Assembly: GCF_022179525.1 (NCBI RefSeq)
Contig: NZ_BPQX01000007.1
Span: forward strand, 62,001 to 126,000
DNA length: 64,000 nt
Origin: Methylobacterium persicinum
GTDB taxonomy: Bacteria > Pseudomonadota > Alphaproteobacteria > Rhizobiales > Beijerinckiaceae
Reading direction: 5' to 3'
In this document: positions 1 through 9,753 of the stretch, piece after piece
How positions within the stretch are numbered: position 1 is the first letter of the stretch
Layout: every line of letters begins with the position of its first letter
Position numbers and translations under genes: made by a program
The notes under the pieces: model-generated
What the model saw: the letters and a program-made list of their open reading frames with translations, nothing else
What the model was told of the DNA's origin: nothing
The model's database searches: none

Positions 1-158
1 CCGGCGCCCGCGATGGTGCAATGCAACATCATGCCCGCGATTGGCCTTCGTCGGGAGGGTCCGGCCGCCATATCCACCTTGCGCTGGATGCATCGATGGC
101 CACTGGCCGTCATGCGGCGCAGCAACGAGCCTTGGCCGTCCCCTTGGCCGAAACCCCG

Positions 159-575
159 TCATTGCGCCTTGTCGTGCTCGGACAGACCGATCGCCCGGTA
201 ATCGTAGGTGGGGTAGAATTCCGTCCGGTAGGCCCCCCATGCGGTGTCCTCCAGCACCCGGTTGACCTCCCGCAGGCGGGACGCCGGCAGGCGCAGGACG
301 ATGACCTGTCCGATCCCCATCGTGACCGTCCACGACACGACCTCCATGCCGGCGGGCGGAAAGGCCTTGTAGAAGCCCTGGCGGGCCAATTGCTGGTTCA
401 AGTCCGCGAGCGGCCGCGACTGGTCGTGGCGGAGGAAGATCGTCAGCAGGATGGCATCCGTGGCCGCCGCCGCCGCCGATCCGGCCGTGGGGGATGGCAC
501 GCCCTGTGCCGCCGCCGGGCCGATCGCGAGGCCCGTGGCCAGGATGGCGAAGGCGGTCGGGAAGAGGCGGCTCAT
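159..575 (-). CDS. Secreted protein of unknown function, 138 aa
   Basis: I do not recognise the family. The protein opens with a Sec-type signal peptide (MSRLFPTAFAILATG, then an Ala-rich stretch ending near AAAQG), so the mature ~115 residues probably sit in the periplasm. The mature part is a single small globular domain without cysteines. The ORF is open further upstream, but the ATG at 575 has a GGAG six bases before it and places the signal peptide at the N-terminus. It stands alone, divergent from the chemoreceptor across about 245 bp. Positions 1-158 beyond its 3' end hold nothing I can recognise. Confidence 0.7.
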   Translation of the reverse strand: MSRLFPTAFAILATGLAIGPAAAQGVPSPTAGSAAAAATDAILLTIFLRHDQSRPLADLNQQLARQGFYKAFPPAGMEVVSWTVTMGIGQVIVLRLPASRLREVNRVLEDTAWGAYRTEFYPTYDYRAIGLSEHDKAQ

Positions 576-821
576 GGGAATCTCCGGACGTCCAGGGCGC
601 GATGCCCGTCCGGTGCAACGCATGGCCCCCGGATGGGATGCCGGCACCCGCCTGGCCGCCGAGTTGCGGGTCGCGTTAGGTGCAAACGCCTTACTTGCGA
701 TGTATGCGCGGAAACATGCCATGACTTGGCCAGGACTTCCATTTTTTTCAGACTGATGCCGCAAAATTTTTTAGTTATTTGCCCTTAACTGCTTTGCGAG
801 GGTTTGGAAGTGGAGCGAAAT

Positions 822-2282
822 ATGTTCGGGCGCGTGAAATTCAATGAATCACAATCTCTGATCGACGCGCTCGATCGCTCGCTAGGCATCATAGAGTTCG
901 CCATGGATGGGACGATCCTCCGGGCGAACGCCAATTTCCTCGCGGTGGTCGGGTACGACGCGGGCGAGGTCCAGGGGAAGCACCACAGCATCTTCATCGA
1001 GGAGGCCGCCGCGCGGAGCAGCGACTACAAAAAATTCTGGACGACGCTTCAGTCGGGCGAATTCGTCGCCGGAGAGTTCATGCGCCTTGCCAAGGGGCAT
1101 CGGCGGGTATGGCTCGAGGCGACCTACAACCCGATTTTCGGTCCCGACCGCAAGCTGATCAAGGTCGTGAAGTTCGCCTCGGACATCACGGCCAAGAAGA
1201 ACGAGGTCAGCCGTCTGCTGACCATGATCGACGACATGCCCGTCGCGGTGATGACCGCCGACCCGAACGACGATTTCAAGATCAACTACCTCAACGGAAC
1301 CTCGACGCGGACTCTCGGAGCGATCGAGCAACATCTTCCGGTGAAGGTCGCCGACATGGTCGGCAAATCCTTCGACGTGTTCCACAAGAACCCGAAGCAC
1401 CAGCGCACCATGTTGGCGGATGCAAGCCGTCTGCCGCACAGGACGCGGATCAAGGTCGGTCCGGAAACCCTCGACCTTCAGGTCTCGGCGATCAAGGATC
1501 CGGAGGGAAAGTATCTCGGGCCGATGCTCACCTGGGCGGTGGTCACGGCGCAGGTCGCCATGGCGAGCGAGGTGACGCGGGTGGTCGATGCGCTGGGCTC
1601 GGCCATTTCCGAGATGCGGCAATCGGCGGAAGGGCTCAACCATTCCGCCGATGAGGCGAGCGGGCTCGCCGCCAACGTGGCGGCCGGATCGGAAGAGATG
1701 TCGAGCACCATCAGGGAGATCTCCGGCCAGGTCGGCCGGGTCTCCGAGCGGGCGAACCAGATCGCCGACCAAGCCGGCACGACCGACCAGACCGTCCGGG
1801 CCTTGGCCGAAAAGACCGGCAAGGTCGATTCGGTCGTCGCGATGATCAAGTCGATTGCCGATCAGACCAACCTGCTGGCCCTGAACGCCACTATCGAGGC
1901 GGCCCGGGCCGGAGAGGCGGGGCGGGGCTTCGCGGTGGTGGCGGCCGAGGTGAAGGAGCTGGCCGGCCAGACCGCCCGGGCCACCGACGAGATCACCCAG
2001 CAGATCCATGCCATCCAGAGCGCCACGGGCGAGGCGGTCTCGGCGATCGGGACGATCACCGCCGCCGTGGAGGAGCTGTCGCGACTCACCCTTGCCATCG
2101 CGGGGGCGGTCGAGCAGCAGGCAGCCTCCACCCAGGAGATGACGACGAACATCACCGGTGTGTCCACCGCCGCCGGGGCGACCGGGCGGCTGGCTGAGAC
2201 GGTGCGCGAGATCTCCGAGCGCCTCGCCGAGCAGTCGACGGGGCTCGGCGCCAGCATGCAGACCTTCCTGAAGGCCTCCTGA
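822..2282 (+). CDS. Cytoplasmic PAS-domain methyl-accepting chemotaxis protein
   Basis: This chemoreceptor would signal to CheA/CheW. It has no membrane segment, so it is a soluble receptor of 486 aa. An N-terminal PAS domain covers roughly residues 12-115, with the typical 'GY..GEV.GKHH..F' core, followed by a second PAS-like segment to about 240. The C-terminal half is a long helical MCP signalling domain with the conserved hairpin tip [18 protein letters not shown] near residues 348-365. ATG 822 is preferred over an upstream in-frame TTG at 804 because GGAG lies six bases before it. The upstream 50 bases are unusually AT-rich for this genome and probably hold the promoter. The ligand is unknown; PAS sensors of this type often sense redox or oxygen, but no heme or flavin ligand can be assigned here. 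Confidence 0.9.
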   Translation: MFGRVKFNESQSLIDALDRSLGIIEFAMDGTILRANANFLAVVGYDAGEVQGKHHSIFIEEAAARSSDYKKFWTTLQSGEFVAGEFMRLAKGHRRVWLEATYNPIFGPDRKLIKVVKFASDITAKKNEVSRLLTMIDDMPVAVMTADPNDDFKINYLNGTSTRTLGAIEQHLPVKVADMVGKSFDVFHKNPKHQRTMLADASRLPHRTRIKVGPETLDLQVSAIKDPEGKYLGPMLTWAVVTAQVAMASEVTRVVDALGSAISEMRQSAEGLNHSADEASGLAANVAAGSEEMSSTIREISGQVGRVSERANQIADQAGTTDQTVRALAEKTGKVDSVVAMIKSIADQTNLLALNATIEAARAGEAGRGFAVVAAEVKELAGQTARATDEITQQIHAIQSATGEAVSAIGTITAAVEELSRLTLAIAGAVEQQAASTQEMTTNITGVSTAAGATGRLAETVREISERLAEQSTGLGASMQTFLKAS

Positions 2283-2301
2283 CGGGGCCGGTCTCAGGCT
2301 C

Positions 2302-2841
2302 TCAGGCGAAGGGGAGCTCGGCCTCCGCGACATACGGGCCGCCGCCGGTCGAGTCGCGGGCCGAGAACACGGTCACCCGGTCCGCGGTGAAGCTCAGGAG
2401 CTTGAAGACCGGGGCCGCGGACAGGGCCATCGCCACGGCCTCGGGGGTCGCCTCCCGGCGCAGCCGGGCGAGGGTGACGTGCGGGGTGAACCGGCGCGTC
2501 TCCGGGGCGAGGCCGGCCCGGCGGGCGAGGCGTTCCTGCTCGGCCTGGAGGTCGAGGAGGTCGGGGGAGGGGTGGACGGCGGCATAGAGCGCCCGCGGCT
2601 TCCCCCCGCCGAAGGCCCCGAGCCCATCGAGGGTCACGGTGAGCGGCCCCCGCACCCGCATCTCGGCCATGAGGTCGAGGAAATCCTCCGCCACAATCCG
2701 CTCGACGTCGCCGAGGAAGCGCAGGGTGACGTGGTAGTCCGAGGGCTCGATCCAGCGGGCACCCGCCAGCCCGCCCCGGTACGCGGCGAGGGCGGCCCCC
2801 ACCTCCGGCGGGACGGCGAGGGCGGTGAACAGCCGCGGCAT
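2302..2841 (-). CDS. thpR: RNA 2',3'-cyclic phosphodiesterase (2H family)
   Basis: The 179-aa protein belongs to the 2H phosphoesterase family, formerly called 2'-5' RNA ligase, which opens 2',3'-cyclic phosphate ends on RNA. Both catalytic H-x-T motifs are present: HVTLRF with His37 and HVTLAR with His121, at the spacing expected for the family. The length is typical. Its ATG overlaps the stop of the upstream esterase by one base (TGATG on the minus strand), so the two are translationally coupled. The physiological RNA substrate is unknown. Confidence 0.92.
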   Translation of the reverse strand: MPRLFTALAVPPEVGAALAAYRGGLAGARWIEPSDYHVTLRFLGDVERIVAEDFLDLMAEMRVRGPLTVTLDGLGAFGGGKPRALYAAVHPSPDLLDLQAEQERLARRAGLAPETRRFTPHVTLARLRREATPEAVAMALSAAPVFKLLSFTADRVTVFSARDSTGGGPYVAEAELPFA

Positions 2842-3527
2842 CAGCGGGTCGCCGGAGCCGGCAGGCCGTCGAGGAACCGTTCGACGGTGGGCAGGATCCG
2901 CGCGGCGATGGTCTCGACGCCCTTCACGTTGGGGTGCAGCCCGTCGTCAAGGTGCTGGCCGGCATCGCCGATGATCCCGTCGAGGAAGAACGGGTAGAGC
3001 ATGACCCCGTCCTGCTTGGCGAGGTCGGGATAGATCGAATCGAAGGCCTGCCGGTAGGCCGGGCCGAGATTGGGGGCCGCTTGCATGCCCGCGAGCAGTA
3101 CCGGGATGTGCCGCGCCTTCAGCCGGTCAAGCATCGCCGCGATGTTGCGGCGGGCGATCGCCGGGTCGGTGCCGCGCAGCATGTCGTTGGCGCCGAGTTC
3201 GATGATCACCCCGTCTGTCCCGTCCGGCACGGACCAGTCCAGTCGGTCGAGGCCCCCGGTGGTGGTGTCGCCGGAGACGCCGGCATTGGCGATCTCCACG
3301 TCCCGTCCCTGGGCCTTCAGCATCCGCTGCAGCACCGCCGGGAAGGCGGCGTCGGCGGGCAGGCGGTAGCCCGCCGTCAGGCTGTCCCCGAAGGCCACGA
3401 GCTTGGTCGGACGGGGGGCGGCGAGTGCGGCCGGGGCGGCGAAGAGCAGGCTCATCAGCAGGGCCATCAGCGTGGAAAGTGCGAAACGACGTCGCCTGTC
3501 ATGGCGCAGCCGCAATGCATCGCCCAT
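2841..3527 (-). CDS. Secreted GDSL-family arylesterase / lysophospholipase (TesA-like)
   Basis: This SGNH hydrolase is predicted to be exported to the periplasm and to cleave short esters or lysophospholipids. After a basic stretch and a hydrophobic signal (ALSTLMALLMSLLFAAPA) the mature protein begins near residue 37. Block I is FGDSLTAGY with nucleophile Ser49, block III is GANDM, and block V is DGLHPN with Asp195 and His198. The chosen ATG leaves about 70 bp for two divergent promoters; an in-frame ATG at 3578 would leave only 21 bp before the ABC gene. It is the first gene of a two-gene unit with thpR. In many proteobacteria this esterase is divergent from the same ABC pair, as it is here. 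Confidence 0.88.
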   Translation of the reverse strand: MGDALRLRHDRRRRFALSTLMALLMSLLFAAPAALAAPRPTKLVAFGDSLTAGYRLPADAAFPAVLQRMLKAQGRDVEIANAGVSGDTTTGGLDRLDWSVPDGTDGVIIELGANDMLRGTDPAIARRNIAAMLDRLKARHIPVLLAGMQAAPNLGPAYRQAFDSIYPDLAKQDGVMLYPFFLDGIIGDAGQHLDDGLHPNVKGVETIAARILPTVERFLDGLPAPATR

Positions 3528-3599
3528 ATCGCGCCGCAACCCAATCCGGCGCGGAGCCGTGCGTCTGATGCTCGTCATCGCCCACAGATCGGACAGGCC

Positions 3600-4301
3600 A
3601 TGAGCGACGGCAAGGTCTCCCCCGCATCCGCGATCGCCCTGGAAGGGATCGACCTCAGTCTGGGGCGCGGCCCGGCCCGCGTCCATGTGCTGCGGGGGAT
3701 CTCCCTGTCCGTGGGCCGGGGCGAGGCGGTGGGCCTCGTCGGGCCCTCGGGCTCGGGCAAGTCGACGCTGCTGATGGTCATGGCTGGCCTGGAGCGGCCG
3801 GATTCCGGGCGGGTCGTCGTCGAGGACACCGATCTCGTCGGGCTCGACGAGGATGCGCTCGCCCGCTTCCGCGGCCGCCGGATCGGGATCGTGTTCCAGT
3901 CCTTCCACCTCGTGCCGACCATGACGGCCCTGGAGAACGTGGCGCTGCCCCTCGAACTCGCCGACCGGCCCGGCGCCCACGAGCGTGCCCGGGCCGAACT
4001 GGAGGCGGTCGGCCTCGGGCACCGGCTGCACCACTACCCGGCCCAGCTCTCCGGCGGCGAGCAGCAGCGGGTCGCCATCGCTCGGGCGGTGGCCCCGGAC
4101 CCGGCGATCCTCGTGGCCGACGAGCCCACCGGCAACCTCGACGAGGCGACTGGCCGGCAGATCGTCGACCTCCTGTTCCGCCTAAAGCGGGATCGGGGCG
4201 CGACCCTCGTCCTCGTGACCCACGACAACAGCCTCGCCCGCCTCTGCGACCGGACGGTTCGGCTGCGCTCCGGCGTGGTCGAGGAGGCGGTGGCGGCGTG
4301 A
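3600..4301 (+). CDS. ABC transporter ATP-binding protein (YbbA/LolD-type)
   Basis: This 233-aa nucleotide-binding subunit of the MacB/LolD class has all ABC motifs in order: Walker A GPSGSGKST (residues 48-56), Q-loop Gln followed by SFHLVPTMTALENV, signature LSGGEQQRVAIARA, Walker B ILVADEPTGNLD and switch His in LVTHD. ATG 3600 is the first in-frame start after the divergent esterase. The partner is the FtsX-type permease beginning at 4556. The pair resembles E. coli YbbA-YbbP, whose substrate remains unsettled, so I name no cargo. A palindromic repeat lies between the two genes. Confidence 0.92.
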   Translation: MSDGKVSPASAIALEGIDLSLGRGPARVHVLRGISLSVGRGEAVGLVGPSGSGKSTLLMVMAGLERPDSGRVVVEDTDLVGLDEDALARFRGRRIGIVFQSFHLVPTMTALENVALPLELADRPGAHERARAELEAVGLGHRLHHYPAQLSGGEQQRVAIARAVAPDPAILVADEPTGNLDEATGRQIVDLLFRLKRDRGATLVLVTHDNSLARLCDRTVRLRSGVVEEAVAA

Positions 4302-4357
4302 TCGTCCAGCCCTTTCCCCTCTGTGGGGATCGTCGCGACAGCGCTCCCTCCCTCGTC

Positions 4358-4466
4358 CTCATCCTGAGGTGCCCGCGCCAGCGGGCCTCGGAGGAGGGCT
4401 CCGGAAGACTCCGCGATCCCTGGAGCCCTCCTTCGAGGCGGCTGCCGCCGCACCTCGGGGTGAGGG
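4358..4466. repeat. Palindromic repeat, family 1 (copy a)
   Basis: An imperfect inverted repeat begins CTCATCCTGAGGTG and ends CACCTCGGGGTGAGG, with inner arms GGAGGGCTCC and GGAGCCCTCC. It sits between the ABC ATPase gene and its permease. The same element recurs at 15772, 18262, 45341, 48486, 52758 and 61147, with fragments at 11391 and 13563. It could fold into a long hairpin in RNA. Confidence 0.9.
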
Positions 4467-4555
4467 GAGGGGGTGGGAACGGCGGTCGGAGACCGCTTGC
4501 CGCAACGATCCTTCCTGCGGGGGAGGGACATGCGCGCATTTGAGAACGGGTAGAG

Positions 4556-7123
4556 ATGCACGGCACCCTTCCCCCCACCGCCAGCGCCCCCCGCCGCAGA
4601 CCCCTGGTCCTGCGCCTCGCCCTGCGCGAGTTGCGCGGCGGCCTCTCGGGCTTCGGCGTGTTCCTCGCCTGCATCGCGCTCGGCGTCGCGGCCATCGCCG
4701 GCATCGCCTCGGTGTCGCGCTCCCTGTCCGACGGGCTCGGGCGCGAGGGGCGGCGGATCATCGGCGGCGACCTGTCCTACAGCCTCATCAACCGGGAGGC
4801 GACGGACGAGGAGAAGGCCGTGCTCGCCCGCGAAGGCCGGCTCGACACCGTCGCCTCCCTGCGGGCCATGGCCGTGGCGCCCGGCGGTGACGCGACCCTC
4901 GTGGAACTCAAGGCCGTCGATCCCGGGACCTATCCGGCCGCGGGCGAACTCGTCACCGAACCCGCGGGGCCGCTCGCGGATCTCCTCGGCGCCCGGGACG
5001 GCGTCTTCGGAGCCCTCGCCGATCCGGCGCTCCTCACCCGCCTGGACCTGAAGCCCGGCGACCGCATCACCCTGGCGGGCCATCCGCTCGTCCTGCGCGG
5101 GACGATCCGGTCCGAACCCGACAAGATCGCCGGGGGCATCGGCTTCGGCCCGCGCCTGATGGTGTCGCAGGCGGCCCTGCGCGAGACCGGCCTCGTCCAG
5201 CCGGGCAGCCTCAGCCGCTGGAGCTACCGGGTGCAGCTCCCGCCCGGCGCTTCCCTCGACGCAAGCGAGGCGCGGGTGCTCCGGGCCGCCCCCGAGGCGG
5301 GGTGGCAGATCCGCAGCCGGGCGAATGCCGACCCGCGCTTCGCCCAGAGCATCGAGCGCTTCACCCAGTTCCTGACGCTGGTCGGCCTCACCGCCCTCAT
5401 CGTCGGCGGAGTGGGCGTGGCGAACGCCGTCCACGCCTTCGTGGAGCGCAAGCGCGGCTCGATCGCTACCCTGAAGAGCATCGGCGCGCCGGGCTCGACG
5501 GTGGTCGCCCTGTACCTGACGCAGGTGATGCTGATCGCCGGCCTCGGCACCCTCATCGGCCTCGCCGTCGGGGCGAGCCTGCCCTTCCTCGTCGAGGCGC
5601 TGTTCTCCGACAGCCTGCCCCTGCCCTTGAACCCGACGATCGCGCCGGGCGAGCTGGCCCTGGCGGCGGCCTACGGCCTCACCACCGCCTTCGCCTTCGC
5701 GATCACGCCGCTGGGCCGCGCCCACGACGTGCCCGTCTCCGGCCTGTTCCGCGACACCGTGGACCGGTCGAAGGTGGCGCCCCGGCGGCGCTACCGGATC
5801 TGGCTCGGGCTGGCGCTCGCGCTCCTGGTCGGCCTGTCGGTGGCCACGGCCTTCGACCGGCGGGTGGCGTTGATCTTCATCGCGGCGGCGGGGATCGCCT
5901 TCGCGCTTCTCCACCTCGTCGCCCTCGGGCTGATGGCCGGCGCCCGCCGCCTGCCGCACCCGAAGGGGGCCGCGCCCCGGATGGCGCTCGCCAACCTCCA
6001 CCGGCCCGGCGCGCTGACGCCGACCATCGTGCTCTCCCTCGGCCTCGGGGTGACGCTCCTCGTGGCGCTGAGCCTGATCGACGCCAACGTCAGCCGGACG
6101 ATCAGCGCGACCCTTCCGGCCAAGGCACCCAACCTGTTCTTCCTCGACATTCCCTCCCACGATTCGGTCCGGTTCCGGGACTACCTCCGGGCGGAGGCCC
6201 CCGCGGCCAGGATCGAGGACGTGCCGATGATGCGGGGCCGGATCGTCGCTCTGAACGGCGTCGCGGTGGGCAAGATCCGCCCGCCCGAGGATGCCGCCTG
6301 GGTCCTCGACGGCGACCGGGGCGTCACCTACGCCGACTCGGTGCCCGAGGGCACGAGGGTCGAGGAAGGCCGCTGGTGGGATGCGGGGGAGGGGGCGGGC
6401 CACCTCGTCTCCTTCGAGGGAGACCTCGCCCGCCTGCTCGGCCTGAAGATCGGCGACACCGTCACCGTGAACGTCCTGGGGCGGGACGTGACCGCGACGA
6501 TCTTCAACCTGCGCAAGGTCGAGTGGCGCAACCTCGGCATCAACTTCGTGATGGTGTTCTCGCCCGGGACCTTCCGGGGCGCGCCGCACTCGGACCTCGC
6601 CACCCTCAGCCTGCCCGGCGGCACCGATGCCGACGCGGAGAACCGCATCCTCCGGGGTGTCGCCAAGGAGTTCCCCTCCGTCACCTCGGTGCGGGTGAAG
6701 GATGCCCTCGACGCCGTGGGCGACCTCGTCGGACGCCTCGTCCTGGCGATCCGCGGGGCGAGCGGAGTGGCGATCCTGGCGAGCCTGCTGGTGCTGGGCG
6801 GCGCGGTAGCAGCGGGCCACCGGGCGAGGCTCTACGATGCGGTGGTGCTGAAGGTGCTTGGCGCGAGCCGGGCCCGGCTCCTCTCCGCCTACGCCCTCGA
6901 ATACGCCGCTTTGGGCCTCGCCACCGCGCTGTTCGGGCTGGCGGCGGGCAGCCTCGCGGGCTGGGTGATCGTGGCCAAGGTCATGCACCTCGACTTCCGC
7001 CTCGACCTTACCGGCGCCCTGCTGGCGGCGGGGGCGGCTGTGCTGCTGGCGGTTCTCCTCGGCCTCGCCGGCACGGCCCGAATCCTCGGCCAGAAGCCCG
7101 CGCCATACCTGCGCGAGTTATAA
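4556..7123 (+). CDS. ABC transporter permease, FtsX/MacB type (YbbP-like)
   Basis: This 855-aa membrane protein is the permease partner of the ATPase ending at 4301. It has one N-terminal membrane helix, a large periplasmic domain, a first FtsX domain with three helices around residues 270-400, a central hydrophobic pair, a second periplasmic domain and a second FtsX domain near residues 730-850. This double-FtsX arrangement and the length match YbbP rather than LolC/E. The conserved pre-helix motif 'ERKRGSIATLKSIGAP' is present near residue 300. The family pulls lipids or lipoproteins, or transmits mechanical force across the periplasm; the cargo here cannot be read from sequence. Confidence 0.9.
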   Translation: MHGTLPPTASAPRRRPLVLRLALRELRGGLSGFGVFLACIALGVAAIAGIASVSRSLSDGLGREGRRIIGGDLSYSLINREATDEEKAVLAREGRLDTVASLRAMAVAPGGDATLVELKAVDPGTYPAAGELVTEPAGPLADLLGARDGVFGALADPALLTRLDLKPGDRITLAGHPLVLRGTIRSEPDKIAGGIGFGPRLMVSQAALRETGLVQPGSLSRWSYRVQLPPGASLDASEARVLRAAPEAGWQIRSRANADPRFAQSIERFTQFLTLVGLTALIVGGVGVANAVHAFVERKRGSIATLKSIGAPGSTVVALYLTQVMLIAGLGTLIGLAVGASLPFLVEALFSDSLPLPLNPTIAPGELALAAAYGLTTAFAFAITPLGRAHDVPVSGLFRDTVDRSKVAPRRRYRIWLGLALALLVGLSVATAFDRRVALIFIAAAGIAFALLHLVALGLMAGARRLPHPKGAAPRMALANLHRPGALTPTIVLSLGLGVTLLVALSLIDANVSRTISATLPAKAPNLFFLDIPSHDSVRFRDYLRAEAPAARIEDVPMMRGRIVALNGVAVGKIRPPEDAAWVLDGDRGVTYADSVPEGTRVEEGRWWDAGEGAGHLVSFEGDLARLLGLKIGDTVTVNVLGRDVTATIFNLRKVEWRNLGINFVMVFSPGTFRGAPHSDLATLSLPGGTDADAENRILRGVAKEFPSVTSVRVKDALDAVGDLVGRLVLAIRGASGVAILASLLVLGGAVAAGHRARLYDAVVLKVLGASRARLLSAYALEYAALGLATALFGLAAGSLAGWVIVAKVMHLDFRLDLTGALLAAGAAVLLAVLLGLAGTARILGQKPAPYLREL

Positions 7124-7371
7124 GGAAAGCATCAATCCTTCGAGCAGTCGAAGCCTCGTCCTTCGGATGACAAGAGGGGTTTTAATCCCGGATTTCATGA
7201 ACAAATTTACATGCCCGGGTGGCCGAAAAGCGCTTGCGGAACCTCGGCCGGCCCTTGTGCGCGGAGGCGTCCCGCAACATATTCTCGACCGAGGCGCCAT
7301 CCGGCGCCAGAGGTCCTGCGTGGGCCTCGCCTGAAACACCACGCTGAGAGAGCCTCCGCAAGGACACTCCC

Positions 7372-8145
7372 ATGGCCTTCGAGAATAGCCCCTTCCGGTA
7401 CGGCCAGCAGCAGCAGCCGACCGGCTACGCCGGGACCCAGGTCGAGGTCGACCAGGGCCTGCGCGCCTTCATGCTCGGCGTCTACAACAACATGATCGTG
7501 GGGCTCGGGATTTCCGGCCTCGTGGCGCTGGGTCTCAACATGGCGTCGGTCGCGGCCTATCAGGGCACGCGGCCGGTGCTGACGCCCTTCGGCGTCGCGC
7601 TCTACACCAGCCCCCTCAAGTGGCTGTTGATGCTCGCGCCGCTGGCCTTCATCTTCATCTTCTCGTTCCGCATGGACCGGATGTCGGCTTCCTCGGCGCG
7701 GTCGATGTTCTTCGCCTTCGCGGCGGTGATGGGCGCATCGATGTCCACCCTCCTCCTCGTCTTCACGGGGGCGAGCGTGGTGCAGGTGTTCTTCATCACG
7801 GCGGCGGCCTTCGGCGGCCTGAGCCTGTGGGGTTACACCACCAAGCGCAGCCTGTCGGGCATGGGCTCGTTCCTGATGATGGGCCTCATCGGCATCATCA
7901 TCGCCTCGCTGGTGAACATCTTCCTCGCTTCGTCGGCGATGCAGTTCGCGATCTCGGTGCTCGGCGTGCTGATCTTCGCGGGCCTGACCGCCTACGACAC
8001 CCAGAAGCTCAAGGAGATGTATCTCTACTCCGGGGTCGACGGTGAGATGGCGGCCAAGATGTCGGTGAACGGCGCCCTGACACTCTATCTCGACTTCATC
8101 AACATGTTCCAGTTCCTGCTCTCCCTGGTTGGTGACCGCCGCTAA
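7372..8145 (+). CDS. Bax inhibitor-1/YccA family membrane protein
   Basis: This 257-aa protein has a soluble, Gln-rich N-terminal 30 residues and seven hydrophobic helices, the signature of the BI-1 (TMBIM) family. The C-terminal region contains the family hallmark AYDTQKLKEMY with its conserved Asp, followed by the LYLDFINMF segment. Bacterial homologues leak calcium in a pH-dependent way or associate with FtsH; which applies here is not known. An AAGGA lies ahead of the ATG. A strong intrinsic terminator follows at 8170. The 248 bp upstream of the gene show no other gene. Confidence 0.93.
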   Translation: MAFENSPFRYGQQQQPTGYAGTQVEVDQGLRAFMLGVYNNMIVGLGISGLVALGLNMASVAAYQGTRPVLTPFGVALYTSPLKWLLMLAPLAFIFIFSFRMDRMSASSARSMFFAFAAVMGASMSTLLLVFTGASVVQVFFITAAAFGGLSLWGYTTKRSLSGMGSFLMMGLIGIIIASLVNIFLASSAMQFAISVLGVLIFAGLTAYDTQKLKEMYLYSGVDGEMAAKMSVNGALTLYLDFINMFQFLLSLVGDRR

Positions 8146-8169
8146 CCGAAGGCAACGACCCGGAACACG

Positions 8170-8203
8170 AAGGCCCCGGCGGGACACCGCCGGGGCCTTT
8201 TTC
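8170..8203 (+). terminator. Intrinsic terminator after the BI-1 gene
   Basis: A GC-rich stem AGGCCCCGGCGG / CCGCCGGGGCCT with a short loop is followed by five T residues. It lies 25 bases after the BI-1 stop codon. Confidence 0.93.
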
Positions 8204-8307
8204 ATGGTCCGGCCATCGCCTTGCGACGGGGGGCCATGACCGCAAGCCCGGTGACATCGGATGAGCGCCATGCGATCCCACCGCGTCTTCGTTCATCGAG
8301 CGACATC

Positions 8308-9201
8308 ATGAGCGCGTTCACCGGTCTGTCCGCCTTCCCGATCACCCCCTGCGATGCGCAGGGCCGGCTCGATGCGGACGGGCTGAGGCGGCTCCTCGCG
8401 CCCCTCGTCGAAGCCGGCGTCGATTCCATCGGACTGCTCGGCAGCACCGGCACCTATGCCTACCTGACCCGCGAGGAGCGACGCCGGGCCGTCTCCGTCG
8501 CGGCGGAGGCGGTCGCCGGGCGGGTGCCCCTCCTCGTGGGAGTGGGCGCCCTGCGTACCGACGAGGCCGTGCGCCTCGCCCAGGACGCGAAGGCGGCCGG
8601 TGCGGCGGCGGGGTTGCTCGCCCCGATGTCGTACACCCCCCTGACGGAGGTCGAGGTCTTCGCCCACTTCGCCACCGTGGCGGAGGAGGGCGGGTTGCCC
8701 CTGGTGATCTACGACAACCCGGCCACCACCCATTTCCGCTTCACCCCCGCCCTGCTTGGGCGGATCGCCCGCCTGCCGGGGGTCGCCGCCGCCAAGTGCC
8801 CCGGGCCGGCTGCCGAAGCCGCGGCGGAGACGGTGGCGGAGTTGCGCGCCGCCCTGCCGGCGGAGGCCGCCCTCGGCTTCAGCGGCGACTGGAACGCCAC
8901 CGAAGCCATGATCGCCGGAGGTGTCGCGTGGTACTCCGTCGCCGCGGGCCTGTTCCCGAGGCCCTGCCTGGAGATCGTCCGCGCGGTCCAGGCGGGCGAT
9001 GCCGAGACGGCAAGGCGCCTCGACGGGGCGATGGCGCCCCTCTGGGGCCTGTTCAAGGCCCATTCGAGCCTGCGGATCGTCTACGGGCTCGCCCAATCCC
9101 TCGGGCTGGCCGGGGTGGAGCCCCCGCGGCCGATCCTGCCCTTGCCGGAGCCGGTGCGGGCGCAGGCGCTGGCGACGGTGCGGGCCATGGGGCTCGTCTG
9201 A
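8308..9201 (+). CDS. Dihydrodipicolinate synthase-family aldolase/lyase
   Basis: This 297-aa class I aldolase of the DapA/NanA superfamily has a TIM barrel. The N-terminal substrate loop is GSTGTYAYLT (GTTGE in DapA), the catalytic tyrosine is Tyr135 in the IYDNP motif, and the Schiff-base lysine is Lys163 in AAAKCPGP. Divergence from true DapA at the GTTGE loop suggests another 2-keto-acid substrate, and no lysine gene is nearby. The start chosen is ATG 8308, where homology begins; an in-frame ATG further upstream is possible. Confidence 0.85.
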   Translation: MSAFTGLSAFPITPCDAQGRLDADGLRRLLAPLVEAGVDSIGLLGSTGTYAYLTREERRRAVSVAAEAVAGRVPLLVGVGALRTDEAVRLAQDAKAAGAAAGLLAPMSYTPLTEVEVFAHFATVAEEGGLPLVIYDNPATTHFRFTPALLGRIARLPGVAAAKCPGPAAEAAAETVAELRAALPAEAALGFSGDWNATEAMIAGGVAWYSVAAGLFPRPCLEIVRAVQAGDAETARRLDGAMAPLWGLFKAHSSLRIVYGLAQSLGLAGVEPPRPILPLPEPVRAQALATVRAMGLV

Positions 9202-9208
9202 GGGGCAG

Positions 9209-9583
9209 TCACACGGCGCGGGGGCCGGGCTCCAGGACCGCGAGGACCCGGGCGAGGTCGGTGCCGCGCTTCAGCACCTGCCCGCTCGCGGCGATCACCG
9301 CGTAGGCGCCCTGCCGCCGGGCCAGCTTCGGGTCCTTCTCGATGCGGTAGAGCGGCATCTCGGAGGCGCGGCGATAGATCGAGAACACCGCCTTGTCCCG
9401 GCGAAAATCGAGGGCGTAATCACGCCATTCGCCACCGGCCACCTGCCGGCCGTAGAGGTTGAAGATCACCCGCAGCTCATCCCTCTGAAAGGCGACCTGC
9501 GGGGGCTCGGCCCGGGACGGGAAGGGAATGACACGTCCTGCCGCTTCGTCGGGCCGAGACCCGGCGCCTGTCCATTCGCTCAT
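9209..9583 (-). CDS. DUF2794 family protein
   Basis: This 124-aa soluble protein of an alphaproteobacterial conserved family (DUF2794) has the family core RVIFNLYGRQVAGGEWRDYA and later LYRIEKDPKLARRQGAY. Its function is unknown. Two adjacent ATGs exist; the second (9583) is better placed five bases after AGGAG. The gene converges on the aldolase with only a seven-base gap. The protein is predicted cytoplasmic, with no signal or membrane segment. Confidence 0.85.
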   Translation of the reverse strand: MSEWTGAGSRPDEAAGRVIPFPSRAEPPQVAFQRDELRVIFNLYGRQVAGGEWRDYALDFRRDKAVFSIYRRASEMPLYRIEKDPKLARRQGAYAVIAASGQVLKRGTDLARVLAVLEPGPRAV

Positions 9584-9753
9584 CATCGCTCCTGGCGCGC
9601 TTCGTTAGCCGGGATGATGGTCCGCGGTGAGGCGGCCTGCAAGGGGCGCGGCCGCGCCACCATCCGGACCCCCGATGACGGGCGCGTGATGAATGAGACA
9701 CATCCAAGCGACAAAATTCTTGCTTTCGCCCCATTCGCGCCTTTTCCGAGCCG

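Noticed and set aside
4034-6988. A 984-codon minus-strand reading frame across the ABC permease
   Set aside because: It is rich in Arg, Gly, His, Asp and Glu with no domain pattern and lies opposite the clear FtsX-type permease. In very GC-rich DNA such antisense frames are expected.
7124-7371. A short coding gene upstream of the BI-1 gene
   Set aside because: Short frames there have no ribosome site or composition support; they are better read as a promoter region.
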